From Methanomicrobiaceae archaeon (GTDB lineage Archaea > Halobacteriota > Methanomicrobia > Methanomicrobiales > Methanomicrobiaceae): a DNA stretch of 64,000 nucleotides. Below, piece by piece: positions 8,385 to 17,127 of this stretch. The notes beneath the pieces were generated by a model. That model was not told the origin of the DNA and ran no database searches. It worked only from the letters and a program-made list of their open reading frames with translations. The position numbers were made by a program, and so were the translations under genes. Location: positions 1 through 64,000 of the forward strand of contig JAFGWE010000044.1 of NCBI GenBank assembly GCA_016937345.1. Direction: 5' to 3'. Position 1 is the first letter of the stretch. Each line of letters opens with the position of its first letter.

Positions 8385-8906
8385 TTATTTTTGCCATCTT
8401 GGAAGAGTCGAAATATAATGCGCCACCATCTCCTTTGCCTTATCCAGCGGCATATTCAGATGTGATGCCATCATTGGCGCATATTTTTCGACAGCCGCAT
8501 CTTTTGTAAGATTTGGTTCGGTAAACTTTCCGTTCATGTAACAGTGGATGCAGTACTTTGTGCTTTTTGAGCCGTCATTTTCTGTTCCGCAGTCCTCATC
8601 TCTCATAAGAGGCATCCCGCAGCTTTCACAGAATAATATTTCCCGTCCGGCCCACCTTTTAAGGCAGCCTAGCTGTTCCCTTGCAAAATTTTTGGCATTT
8701 TCATGGGGAATTCCGTACATCTGAGACATAATGGCGCCTCCTTTCTCTGCCATCTCATCAATTGTTATGACTGGTTCTGTAAATGCACCGTTTTGGTAGC
8801 AGTATGTGCAGTAATCATCTGATTTTGACCCGTTTTTTTCAGTACCAAAGTCGCTTTCCTTTGCCATCGGCATACCGCAGCTCTGGCATGTTTTTGTTTT
8901 GCCCAT
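8385..8906 (-). CDS. Tandem double zinc-ribbon protein
   Basis: 173 residues made of two clearly homologous halves, each a putative zinc ribbon of the kind in which CxxCGMP is followed about 27 residues later by CxxC. First half: CQSCGMPM and CTYCY; second half: CESCGMPL and CIHCY. Both halves share GTE-(K/N)-(N/D)-GSKS between the cysteine pairs and NG-x-FTEP after them, then a helical tail. The arrangement is an internal duplication and fusion. The role is unknown; single-ribbon relatives are often annotated only as zinc ribbon proteins. All eight zinc-ligand cysteines are present. Confidence 0.75.
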   Translation of the reverse strand: MGKTKTCQSCGMPMAKESDFGTEKNGSKSDDYCTYCYQNGAFTEPVITIDEMAEKGGAIMSQMYGIPHENAKNFAREQLGCLKRWAGREILFCESCGMPLMRDEDCGTENDGSKSTKYCIHCYMNGKFTEPNLTKDAAVEKYAPMMASHLNMPLDKAKEMVAHYISTLPRWQK

Positions 8907-9012
8907 ATCATTTCACCTTATTTATCTGCAGAAATCTTCTCTGCTGTATTTTCACTATTTTCATTTAGGGTATTATTAGTTCTCTTCGCAGGGTGTGAAA
9001 GTGATTTTTCTC

Positions 9013-9900
9013 TCACACAGATTCCCAGATCTCCGGAGTCCATGCAGGGTCTGTGAAGCTCAGGATTTTAGCAACAGACTCACCGCGGTTTCTGTATCCT
9101 TTTTCCTGATTTGCCGGCATATAGGCCGCATTCCCGGATGACACCAGAACAGGGTCTCCTCCGGGTGCATAAACCTCAATCTTCCCTTCAATAACTACTA
9201 TAAGCTCTGATAATCCTTTCAGGCAGTTGTCCTCCGCAACTCCTCCGGGGAGAATTTCTGCATAGGCGATGCTGTATTCAAAGGGTATATTCACATCAGG
9301 CATTAAAACCGGATTTGCAATCGAATATATCATCATATCAGAGCCGATGTCCCACTCAATACCTTTTGTCGGACTTGAAATTATTACCGGATTACTTTTG
9401 GTGGTTATATTAAGACAGGATAATTCCTCTCCCAGAACTTCTGATTCAGCAGAATAACCGGGGCTGACCACATTTATATAACAAAGATCTTCCTCTCCGG
9501 TTGATTTTACTGACTGCAGCACATCTTTCGGAAGTATGATGCCTTCGCCTGTTTTCGCATTTACCAGTGAATCATCACAAAGTATCTCAGCCTCTCCTTT
9601 GATGATAAAGATAAACTCCGATCTGTTGAGAAGCATGTGAAGGGGAGTTGCATTTCCCGTTTTAATTGTGATATAGCCGGTGCTGTAGTTTGAAAAAAAT
9701 TCAGGGACATCTGCGCCTATAAGTCCGTTATAGACCACCTGTCCGTTATATATTGATAAGTCCCCGCCCGGCGTTATAAGTGATATCTGCTGTGTTGATT
9801 TTGAATCATTTACCTGCCCTGTGTTTATTTCCGAATTATCTGTTATACATCCGGCAGACAGACAGATGAATATCAGAAAGATTGAAAGAATCCTGTACAT
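9013..9900 (-). CDS. Cupin-domain lipoprotein
   Basis: 295 residues, starting with a lipoprotein signal (hydrophobic residues 4-14, lipobox LSAGC, lipidation C18), then a Ser/Thr/Asn-rich linker and two cupin-like beta-barrels: about residues 45-150 (ILPKDVLQSVK, FIIKGEAEIL) and about 190-290 (YAEILPGGVAEDNC, VVIEGKIEVYAPGG, NAAYMPANQEKGYRNRG). Expected location is the outer face of the membrane. The metal-binding histidines of classic cupins are mostly absent, so a binding rather than catalytic role is possible. Ligand unknown. It is monocistronic in appearance. Confidence 0.75.
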   Translation of the reverse strand: MYRILSIFLIFICLSAGCITDNSEINTGQVNDSKSTQQISLITPGGDLSIYNGQVVYNGLIGADVPEFFSNYSTGYITIKTGNATPLHMLLNRSEFIFIIKGEAEILCDDSLVNAKTGEGIILPKDVLQSVKSTGEEDLCYINVVSPGYSAESEVLGEELSCLNITTKSNPVIISSPTKGIEWDIGSDMMIYSIANPVLMPDVNIPFEYSIAYAEILPGGVAEDNCLKGLSELIVVIEGKIEVYAPGGDPVLVSSGNAAYMPANQEKGYRNRGESVAKILSFTDPAWTPEIWESV

Positions 9901-9961
9901 CAGGTATTATTTTCTTCATTAAGAGGAATAAATCATATTGTCTTAGAATATCCAGGAATAA

Positions 9962-9991
9962 ATATCAGGATTTTCCAAAATTTCCTGATAT
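9962..9991 (-). terminator. Hairpin downstream of the 54-residue gene
   Basis: Perfect 9-base inverted repeat (ATATCAGGA ... TCCTGATAT) separated by 12 bases, located about 35 bases beyond the stop of the 54-residue gene on the minus strand. In that direction it is followed by TTTATT. It could end or stabilise that transcript. Archaeal termination usually relies on T-runs rather than hairpins, so the functional claim is weak. Confidence 0.35.
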
Positions 9992-10025
9992 CAATGCAAA
10001 AATATTTTTCAAAAAATTTAAAGGC

Positions 10026-10190
10026 CTAATACAGATCAAGGGCAGTCATATCATCATCAATATCATCAGGGTATTTCAGGCTGATAACTTCAGAACCATC
10101 AGAAAGAACATCTCCAATCTCAAGCCACATATCATCACGAAACTCTGCCTTTTCTATTCTCCCGCCGGGACGCTTTAATGTTACAAGCAT
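10026..10190 (-). CDS. Small acidic protein (54 aa), unknown
   Basis: A 54-residue open frame that starts at ATG 10,190, five bases after a good AAGGGG ribosome binding site, and ends at TAG 10,026. The translation begins MLVTLKRPGGRIEKAEF, contains DMWLEIGDVL and GSEVISLKYP, and ends in an Asp-rich stretch (PDDIDDDM). The pattern of short beta strands resembles a small SH3-like or OB-like barrel, but that is only an impression. It is divergent from hicB, with a dyad in the shared spacer. The ribosome binding site and coherent codon use support a real gene. Confidence 0.6.
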   Translation of the reverse strand: MLVTLKRPGGRIEKAEFRDDMWLEIGDVLSDGSEVISLKYPDDIDDDMTALDLY

Positions 10191-10200
10191 TTTTTCCCCT

Positions 10201-10222
10201 TATGATAATCTTTCATATCATA
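10201..10222. promoter_or_regulatory. Dyad symmetry in the hicB / 54-aa gene divergent spacer
   Basis: TATGATA and TATCATA form a perfect 7-base inverted repeat with an 8-base gap, directly upstream of the ribosome binding site of the 54-residue gene and about 85 bases before hicB. HicB antitoxins commonly repress their own promoters through such dyads, so this is a candidate operator. The AT-rich context makes chance occurrence possible. Confidence 0.3.
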
Positions 10223-10305
10223 ATATGCAGGGATAATTTTTTTGGTGATTTTATGTGACAAATAATTTAATATCTCCATGTTGATAATAAATCAGAGCGC
10301 CGGTT

Positions 10306-10542
10306 ATGGAAAAGAACTATAATTTCAGAATTATGCTCAGAAAAGAGCCTGAAGGAGGATATACAGCATATGTCCCCTCACTTCCCGGATGTGTGACATA
10401 CGGCGAAACAATTGATGAGGCTGCAGAGATGATAAAAGAGGCAGTTGAGCTGTACATCGAGAGCCTTATTGAGCATAAAGAACCTGTACCGTCGGATGAC
10501 AATGTTTTGGAATACAATCTTCAGGTTAAAGCCCAGGCATGA
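10306..10542 (+). CDS. hicB: HicB-family antitoxin
   Basis: 78 residues. The partial RNase-H-like fold typical of HicB is clear: FRIMLRKEPEGGYTAYVPSLPGCVTYGETIDEA followed by an amphipathic helix (AAEMIKEAVELYIESL). No C-terminal HTH or ribbon-helix-helix domain is present, so this is the short form. The protein should bind and block HicA, an mRNA interferase. The gene order hicB-hicA, with a 4-base ATGA overlap, is standard. Since hicA is frameshifted, the antitoxin may now be an orphan. Confidence 0.88.
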   Translation: MEKNYNFRIMLRKEPEGGYTAYVPSLPGCVTYGETIDEAAEMIKEAVELYIESLIEHKEPVPSDDNVLEYNLQVKAQA

Positions 10543-10756
10543 AGCTTCCGAATTTAAACCCTGAAAAGGTAATAAAGATTATCGAAAGCAGGGGTTTTAT
10601 TCTTGACAGGGTCAAAGGAAGTCACCATATATACATAAATCCAGAAACAAGACAAAGGGTTGTAATCCCTGTTCATAAAAAGATCTTTCAAAAGGCACAT
10701 TAATTGAAATACTGAAACAGGCAGGCATAAACAGGGATGATTTGGAAGAAAAATAG
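10539..10756 (+). pseudogene. hicA: hicA mRNA-interferase toxin, frameshifted
   Basis: HicA is a small double-stranded-RNA-binding-like mRNA interferase. Frame 1 runs from ATG 10,539 (overlapping the hicB stop) through MKLPNLNPEKVIKIIESRGF, GSHHIYIN with the catalytic-histidine region, and VVIPVHKK, then ends prematurely at TAA 10,701-10,703 after 54 codons. The expected C-terminus (DLSKGTLIEILKQAGINRDD) is present in the next frame up to TAG 10,754-10,756. Adding one A to the A5 run at 10,677-10,681 restores a full 72-residue HicA. So the reading frame is broken by one base in a homopolymer: a real inactivating mutation, phase variation or an assembly error. Confidence 0.85.
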
Positions 10757-10971
10757 CATCATCTGTAATATTCCCCATTTTTTATTTGCAAAGATTATTT
10801 TGCCCTCTTCAGGCTTGCATCAGACTGTCAAATCAATAATGGCATATAACTCCCGAAATCCACACACAAAATTACGACATAATCCATCAGCACATTTTTG
10901 ACTCGTACTCCGGCGAAAGTGCCGTTGTATATGAATAAAAAAGAAATAAAAGAATTAAAAATTTAGTAAAT

Positions 10972-11112
10972 TTATTTGATCTTTTTCTCAAGCTTCTTGA
11001 GCTTCTTCTTTGCAGCCTGGCTGCCCCCGGCTGCCAGCTTCGAGAGCTCTTCTGCCTTTTCCTTCTTCACTTTGTTTAGCTTTCCCAGTTGTTTCTTACT
11101 TGCTGCTGACAT
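10972..11112 (-). CDS. Small lysine-rich basic protein (46 aa)
   Basis: A 46-residue protein starting at ATG 11,112, nine bases after a GTGAG ribosome binding site, and ending at TAA 10,972. It is Lys/Ala-rich with no aromatic residues: MSAASKKQLGKLNKVKKEKA at the start and a KKKLKKLEKK tail. The whole chain can form one or two amphipathic helices, suggesting a nucleic-acid or ribosome-associated protein. A TATA-like ATTATATATGG lies about 50 bases upstream. Base composition is richer in GC than the spacer around it, as expected for coding DNA. Family unknown to me. Confidence 0.65.
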   Translation of the reverse strand: MSAASKKQLGKLNKVKKEKAEELSKLAAGGSQAAKKKLKKLEKKIK

Positions 11113-11330
11113 ATAGTTTATCTCACTTGCGCCTTTGGCAGGTTCTATTTCTCTTTTTCAATCCATATATAATATCCCGGTATCGCCGTAAAGTTCTCAA
11201 AAATATGGAAAATTCAGGCAAAAAAACGTAGATTTTCTGATTTCAGGATTATTAAAAATACAGTTGTCAACTGGCAGATTCTGCCGGCATTCTGCCTGCT
11301 TAAATTGAAGAAAAAATTGAGGAAAATAGT

Positions 11331-13925
11331 TTATTCTTTCTTCTGAACTGTCACGATGACATCATCAGAAAGCGTCAGGACATCGACCTTCTCGCCTGCA
11401 ACGCTGTATGAATATACCGGCTCAAACGAATTCTCCAAAACTTCTGCCTCAGAGCCTTCAACCATAACAGTCCTCGGCGGGTTTGTCTTCTCATCATCTG
11501 TAAGAGCCCTTATTGCATTCATATACGCATTGGCCTGCTTTCTGAACTTGGGCCCGATAAGTCCAAAGTTGAATTTAACATCCGAAACCGATTTTATAAG
11601 CTGCGGCTTCTCACACTTCCACTCAACATTTGCATTAAGAGTCGATGAAGCATCGCCGCCGTCCTCAATCTCATAAGGAGTATATACAACAATATGGCCC
11701 AGCGGTGCATTCAGTGCAAAACCTTCGTCATGTTTATAGCGGCGGACTTCTGATACAACCTTAACCAGAAGATCTCCCTGAACTTCCGCATCGGAATCCT
11801 CATACTCAAAATCAACCCACGCCTGTTCGTGAACACTCTTCCCTGTCAGGATATTGTAGCACTCCTCTGCAAAGAAAGGTGTAATAGGTGCAAGCATACG
11901 GCATAGCGCATCAATCGAGGTACGAAGGGCATAAAGTGCACTTCCGCGTCCTGTACCGTCTCCATAAAGACGCCCCTTGACAAGCTCAATGTAATTATCC
12001 GCAAACACCTCTCGTGCAAACTCACGTATCGCACGGATTGCAGCATCAAAGTTGTAGGCGTTCATCGCGGCAGTCACCTCTTTTTCAGTCTTAGACAGCC
12101 TGTTCATAAGCCAGCGGTCTGCAAGAACTGCTGCAGAGGAATCTTCTGATCCGCCTTTTTCAAGCTGCATCACAACAAAGCGGCAGATATTCCACATCTT
12201 CGTCTGGAAGCGTGCTGCTGCTATAACATCATTCCAGTTAAATACGATGTCCTGCCCTGTTGCAGCACCGCCGGCACTCCACTGGCGGAATGAGTCCGCA
12301 CCGTGCTGTGCAACTACCTCTTCAGGCGAGATTATGTTTCCGCGGCTCTTTGACATCTTAAAGCCGTCATCACCAAGAACCATTCCATTGACCAAAATCT
12401 CTTCCCACGGCTTCTCGCCTGTCAGTGCACCTGCACGAAGGATTGTGTAAAATGCCCAGGTCCTGATGATATCATGACCCTGCGGACGAATCTGTGCGGG
12501 GAACAGGTCAGGTGTTTTAGAACCGTCCCAGCCCGTGATATTGAGAACTGATATTGAAGAGTCCATCCAGGTGTCTAAAACATCAGTCTCTCCTGTAAAC
12601 TCAGTCGAGCCGCACTTCGGGCACGGCTTTTTGGGTACGTCAGATGTAGGATCAACCGGAAGATCTGCCTCATCCGGCAGTACTACCTCTCCGCACCCCC
12701 TGCAGAACCAGACCGGAATAGGCGTTGCAAAAATCCTCTGCCTTGATATGCACCAGTCCCATTCCATCTGTGATGCCCAGTTCTCAAGTCTTGATTTCAT
12801 GTGCTCCGGAGTCCAGCTGATCTGGTTTGCGGCCTCAAGGATCTTTTCATTGTGAACCTTCACAAACCACTGGCGCTCGGATAGAATCTCAATCGGCGTC
12901 TTGCATCTCCAGCAGGTACCCACACGCTGTTCAAGGGGCACCTGACGGATTAAAATTCCCTCTGCCTCCATATCTGCAAGAATCGCATTTCGGCATTCCG
13001 TTGAACTCATATCGGCATACTTTCCCGCAACCGGCGTCATCTTACCCGAAAGATCAATTGCCTTTCTCAAATCAAGTTTGTGCTGTACCCACCAGTGAAC
13101 ATCCTGCTTGTCACCAAAAGTACAGATCATAACAGCACCGCTTCCAAACGACGGATCAACAGCCTCGTCTGTGATAACCCTGACGGAATGCCCGAATAAC
13201 GGTACTTTCAGCGTCTTTTTGCTGATCTCTTTGTATCTTTCATCATCCGGGTGGACTGCAACCGCAACACAGGCCGCAAGAAGCTCGGGACGTGATGTTG
13301 CAATCTCAACACCGTCGAAATTAAAATAATTCAGTTTTGTTGTCCTGTCATCATATGAAACCTCGGCAAATGCAATCGCGGTTTCACAGCGCGTGCAGAA
13401 GTTAACCGGATGCTCGCTCTGGTAGATATCACCCTTCTCATGCATCCTCAAAAATGACAGCTGCGTCTTTTTGTAGTACTCAGGCATCATTGTTATGTAC
13501 TCATTTGACCAGTCATTTGAGAATCCGCAGCGCCACATTGTCTTTCGCATCTTTTCGATATTCGCAAGTGTAAGCTCCCTGCACATCCTCCTAAACTCGT
13601 CTCTTGGAAGATCGTTTTTGGTAATTCCGTGTGTCTCCTCAACCTTTACCTCGGTTGGAAGGCCATGGCAGTCCCAGCCCTGCGGAAACATGACATTATA
13701 ACCGCACATTCTCTTATAACGGGCAATAAAGTCGATATAACACCAGTTAAATGCATTTCCGATATGGAAATTTCCGGTCGGGTAAGGCGGCGGGGTATCT
13801 ATTATAAACTGTGGCTTCTTTGAGTCCCGGTCAAAATAATAAGACTCTTTCTTCCACGTATTCATCCACCGCTCTTCAACCTCAATAGGATCATAATTTT
13901 TTGGGATTTCCTTTGGCTGAGACAT
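11331..13925 (-). CDS. valS: Valyl-tRNA synthetase
   Basis: Class I aminoacyl-tRNA synthetase charging tRNA-Val. 864 residues. The ATP-binding HIGH motif appears as HIGN at residues 54-57 and KMSKS at about 522-526. The editing (CP1) domain follows residue about 190 ([14 protein letters not shown]), and zinc-binding cysteine pairs are seen in CWRCKTP and in CRGCG...[18 protein letters not shown] and [10 protein letters not shown] are typical of archaeal ValS. It stands alone, divergent from the DUF92 gene. A short inverted repeat (GGCAGA-T-TCTGCC at about 11,274) lies downstream of the stop. Confidence 0.97.
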   Translation of the reverse strand: MSQPKEIPKNYDPIEVEERWMNTWKKESYYFDRDSKKPQFIIDTPPPYPTGNFHIGNAFNWCYIDFIARYKRMCGYNVMFPQGWDCHGLPTEVKVEETHGITKNDLPRDEFRRMCRELTLANIEKMRKTMWRCGFSNDWSNEYITMMPEYYKKTQLSFLRMHEKGDIYQSEHPVNFCTRCETAIAFAEVSYDDRTTKLNYFNFDGVEIATSRPELLAACVAVAVHPDDERYKEISKKTLKVPLFGHSVRVITDEAVDPSFGSGAVMICTFGDKQDVHWWVQHKLDLRKAIDLSGKMTPVAGKYADMSSTECRNAILADMEAEGILIRQVPLEQRVGTCWRCKTPIEILSERQWFVKVHNEKILEAANQISWTPEHMKSRLENWASQMEWDWCISRQRIFATPIPVWFCRGCGEVVLPDEADLPVDPTSDVPKKPCPKCGSTEFTGETDVLDTWMDSSISVLNITGWDGSKTPDLFPAQIRPQGHDIIRTWAFYTILRAGALTGEKPWEEILVNGMVLGDDGFKMSKSRGNIISPEEVVAQHGADSFRQWSAGGAATGQDIVFNWNDVIAAARFQTKMWNICRFVVMQLEKGGSEDSSAAVLADRWLMNRLSKTEKEVTAAMNAYNFDAAIRAIREFAREVFADNYIELVKGRLYGDGTGRGSALYALRTSIDALCRMLAPITPFFAEECYNILTGKSVHEQAWVDFEYEDSDAEVQGDLLVKVVSEVRRYKHDEGFALNAPLGHIVVYTPYEIEDGGDASSTLNANVEWKCEKPQLIKSVSDVKFNFGLIGPKFRKQANAYMNAIRALTDDEKTNPPRTVMVEGSEAEVLENSFEPVYSYSVAGEKVDVLTLSDDVIVTVQKKE

Positions 13926-14105
13926 ATTCCCTTAATTTTTGTCTCTTTTAAGACATATAATTGATTGAAAACGAGAGCTGCGTTGATCAAAAGTGAAGGA
14001 AAAATATTGTTATCAGGGGGTTTTTGATTGAAATTCCATATTTTATGGAAAATTGAGCCGTTTAGATTAATTATTAAGACGACCCATAAACTAATCTGGA
14101 TTAAC

Positions 14106-15299
14106 ATGGTCAGCCGCAGGGATATGTGGATAGTTCTGATGCTTTCAATAGCAGGAGTGATAATTGCTCCTTATGTAAATCCGCCGTGGCTTTTAACAAT
14201 ATTAACAATCCTTATCAGTGCTCTTTTTTACCTGATAAGGGACGCAAAATATCCTGCAATAGGAATCAGTATTGTTGCCTTATTATACGGTGCAGAGATG
14301 GTTTCCCTGATGGTGTTTTTAGGGACAATAACAATTGTAATCATGGGAGAGGCTGCATCGCGAATATGCTCGGAAAAAAATTACAAACTTTATGCACATA
14401 TCCTGGTAATATCCGTATCATCCGCTCTTTTGATGCTCTATCTCAACTATACAAATATCCTGATACCTTTAACAGGAATAATTGTTGCATTGATGCTCAA
14501 GTCGGTGCTTAAGAAGAGAGAGGATGCAGTAATGCTTGAATGCATAGGCGTTGCAATGACGATGTATCTCTTTGAGGACATCAGCTACATTGCAAATACA
14601 GACATGCTGATTATTGCAATTGTTATCTCTTTTGCTTTCGGAATCGTGTCATACAAGATGAGAGCTGCAGACCTCTCAGGTCTTTTCAGCGCCGCTTTAA
14701 TGGGCATATTAATAATTGTCTTTGCAGACATCACCTGGTTTTTTGTGATGCTCACTTTTTTCATACTCGGTTCCGGATTTACAAAATTCAAATATGAAAA
14801 GAAAAAAAGGGAGGGGGTTGCAGAATCCCGCGGCGGTGTCAGGGGGTTTCTGAATGTCTTTGCAAACGGACTTGTATCCCTTTGCGCTGCCGTTTTATTC
14901 GGTATATATCAGGACCCTGCATTTGCAGCGCTATTTCTGGGGAGTGTCTCTGCTGCAATGGCAGATACAACCGCAAGCGAACTTGGGATGCTTGGAAAAA
15001 CCCCTTATCTTATCACTACCTTTAAAAAGGTTCCAAAGGGAACAGATGGCGGAATTACTCTTATTGGTGAGATTGCCGCAACAATTGCAGCATTTATCCT
15101 GTGCATGACCGCATATGCCTTAAATGTGGTTTCTTTTGATATGGCCCTTATCGGTGTTCTGGCAGGATTTGTCGGAACAAACGTAGACAGTCTTGTTGGT
15201 GCAACACTTGAAAGAAAAGGAATTGTTCAGAATACCGGAACAAACTTCATCTGCACGCTCTCAGGTGGAATTTTTGCAATGGTTTTTTTTATATTCTAA
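14106..15299 (+). CDS. DUF92 integral membrane protein
   Basis: About 397 residues with 10 or more transmembrane segments. The C-terminal half contains the DUF92 core: ADTTASELGMLGK, FKKVPKGTDGGITLIGE and GVLAGFVGTNVDSLVGA. This family includes the plant phytyl-phosphate kinase VTE6 and is distantly like dolichol kinases and CDP-diacylglycerol-type enzymes, so a prenyl or polyprenyl phosphate kinase role is plausible but unproven. An in-frame TTG at 14,028 would add 26 residues; I prefer ATG 14,106, whose product starts MVSRRDMWIVL directly before the first membrane segment. It is divergent from valS. Confidence 0.8.
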   Translation: MVSRRDMWIVLMLSIAGVIIAPYVNPPWLLTILTILISALFYLIRDAKYPAIGISIVALLYGAEMVSLMVFLGTITIVIMGEAASRICSEKNYKLYAHILVISVSSALLMLYLNYTNILIPLTGIIVALMLKSVLKKREDAVMLECIGVAMTMYLFEDISYIANTDMLIIAIVISFAFGIVSYKMRAADLSGLFSAALMGILIIVFADITWFFVMLTFFILGSGFTKFKYEKKKREGVAESRGGVRGFLNVFANGLVSLCAAVLFGIYQDPAFAALFLGSVSAAMADTTASELGMLGKTPYLITTFKKVPKGTDGGITLIGEIAATIAAFILCMTAYALNVVSFDMALIGVLAGFVGTNVDSLVGATLERKGIVQNTGTNFICTLSGGIFAMVFFIF

Positions 15300-15423
15300 A
15301 AAAGCATCCATACTAATTTTTAAGAAACATAACTTTCAGGAAGTTAGTTGAAATTCAATAGTATAAAGTTTAAAAATTGAGTTTTAGAGTCTTTTATTGT
15401 GTTTGAAAGAATTCAAAGTTCTT

Positions 15424-16296
15424 TTAGGAGTACTTATACCATCTTCCCTTCTCATCATACTCTCCTTCAGATACAGGGCTCCCCAAATCAGGTGCTGCAT
15501 AATCAATTTTAGTTCCCATCAGGTAATCCCTGTAAAAGACAGCTTTGTATGGGAGAAGTACAACGAAAAAAAGCAGTGTACCGAAGAATGTAATGACTGC
15601 TGTTATGAATATCCCGTAGTCACCGAGCATTTCCATAACAGCTTTTGGATCCTGTGCAAAACTGTTGAGCTCCTCCTCAGACATTGCTATAAGCGGCTCA
15701 AACTGTTCTGTCAGCATTCCCGACCATACAATTGACAGTCCTGTAAAAAGTACAAAGAAAAAGAGCAGAAGCACAATGAAAAAACCAAGAATCTGAAGCG
15801 GCCTTGCAAAAGAGACTTCGAAACTTCTTCTTATACATTCAAATACCTTTTTTTCCTCAAATATCGCTGCCGTATCATAGAAAAAAACCAGAAGTAAAAA
15901 AGGAAGGAAAATGAGAAAGAAAGCTCCTCCAAACAATACCGGATCTGAAATGCCTGCAATTGCTGTCGGCATAGTAATCAGAAAGAGCAGAAGAACCGCT
16001 CCTGCCATTATGAGAAATGTAGGGAGAAGTATCCTGAAATATCCACCAAATCCTTCTTTTATGTAATTTTTAACAGAGAAATCATCTGTACGGACTGTCC
16101 CGTATGTTGCCGCAATAAAAAACGGCAGAACAATCAGCGAGAATACAAACAGCCGCTCTGCATAAAATACTCCCTGCATACCGGAGAAGACAAGATATAA
16201 CCCTGCGGAGATAAATAAACCTGCAAAAACCCCGGCAATCCACAAAACGGGATGCCTGAGAAGCATTATGCTCCTGTGAAGTGCCTGATAACTCAT
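15424..16296 (-). CDS. Polytopic membrane protein of unknown function
   Basis: 290 residues with about six hydrophobic segments (about residues 15-37, 48-66, 90-115, 122-150, 170-195, 225-250) joined by short loops. The N-terminus MSYQALHRSIMLLRHPVLWIAG and the paired membrane segments resemble the DUF4013/DUF7847-like archaeal membrane proteins sometimes aligned with glycerophosphodiester phosphodiesterase membrane domains, but I cannot place it firmly. It follows the pyruvate-kinase-like gene with only two bases between, so the pair is an operon. Confidence 0.65.
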   Translation of the reverse strand: MSYQALHRSIMLLRHPVLWIAGVFAGLFISAGLYLVFSGMQGVFYAERLFVFSLIVLPFFIAATYGTVRTDDFSVKNYIKEGFGGYFRILLPTFLIMAGAVLLLFLITMPTAIAGISDPVLFGGAFFLIFLPFLLLVFFYDTAAIFEEKKVFECIRRSFEVSFARPLQILGFFIVLLLFFFVLFTGLSIVWSGMLTEQFEPLIAMSEEELNSFAQDPKAVMEMLGDYGIFITAVITFFGTLLFFVVLLPYKAVFYRDYLMGTKIDYAAPDLGSPVSEGEYDEKGRWYKYS

Positions 16297-16298
16297 AT

Positions 16299-16889
16299 TC
16301 AGCGGTTCCTGGGCATTGCTACAATCTCTCTCACCTGAAGATCAAAGAATGATTGTGTGTGAGACGGCTTTATGACACAGACCGTATCACAGCCTTCAAT
16401 TGTACCGCCGGCAGCTATAATCTCCTCATCCGGAGATACAATTCCCTGATCCGCGGCAATTAGCGCGCATTCAACCGCAACCTTGACGCCGATTGCGACA
16501 GTTCTCCGGAGAGTCTCTGCAACAACCTCGGTTCTGGAAGAACCTCCAAGCTTTTGACTTCTTGAAATTGCCCTTTCAAGTCCGGAAAGTGCATGCGTAC
16601 CCTTAACGATTTTTACACCCTCAGACTCGAGCTTTAAGGCAAGATCCTTTGGAAACTCCCATACACCCGGCTCTGAAAATCCGACTACGTGGGTCACAAC
16701 AATCAGCTCTGCGTCCAGACCAGAAAGAGCCTTTTGAAATTCAAGTGCAGTCTTTCCTTTTGTGCTTGCAACAACCACCTTTTTTATACCCATAGACTTT
16801 GCTCTCTCTGCAGCAAATTTAGCGGCATCAGAGGTGTTCTGAGAACCGGGCCTGTCAAAATAATAAGTGGTCTTTGCCTCATAACTCAT
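16299..16889 (-). CDS. Pyruvate-kinase C-terminal-domain-like protein
   Basis: 196 residues forming one alpha/beta domain of the pyruvate kinase C-terminal type. Visible are the strand-turn-helix VVVASTKGKTALEF, a second strand with VVTHVVGFSEPGVWEF, the central VAIGVKVAVECALIAADQGI and the glycine-rich EEIIAAGGTIEGCDTVCVIKPS. Stand-alone proteins of this type are widespread in methanogens; function is not established. It lacks the pyruvate kinase barrel and so cannot be pyruvate kinase. The membrane protein gene follows two bases later. Confidence 0.75.
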   Translation of the reverse strand: MSYEAKTTYYFDRPGSQNTSDAAKFAAERAKSMGIKKVVVASTKGKTALEFQKALSGLDAELIVVTHVVGFSEPGVWEFPKDLALKLESEGVKIVKGTHALSGLERAISRSQKLGGSSRTEVVAETLRRTVAIGVKVAVECALIAADQGIVSPDEEIIAAGGTIEGCDTVCVIKPSHTQSFFDLQVREIVAMPRNR

Positions 16890-17127
16890 GTGTATCTCAT
16901 TTATCTTCAGGTCTGATTTATTTTTCTTTTAAAGACGCATGTAAAAGTGTCTTCACAGACATTTTAACAAGAATAAAGATTTGTGAATAATAAAAAATCA
17001 CATTCTGGTAAAGGGCATATATTTTTTTTGGATTTCACAGATTACTTTTAATGAAGCAAACCATTTATCAGTCTTGTGCCAGATAAAATCATGATACGGA
17101 TCAATAAAAAATCAGAGGAATACTGCC

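Noticed and set aside
10757-10971. Possible hidden gene between hicA and the 46-aa gene
   Set aside because: Short frames on both strands end quickly and lack ribosome binding sites; treated as non-coding.
11274-11300. Short palindromic repeats downstream of valS as a terminator
   Set aside because: GGCAGA/TCTGCC repeats form only a 6-base stem with a one-base loop and no adjacent T-run; noted in the valS entry only.
12535-13132. Long plus-strand frames inside valS
   Set aside because: Antisense shadows of a strongly supported gene; no ribosome binding sites and Cys/His/Ser-rich low-plausibility translations.
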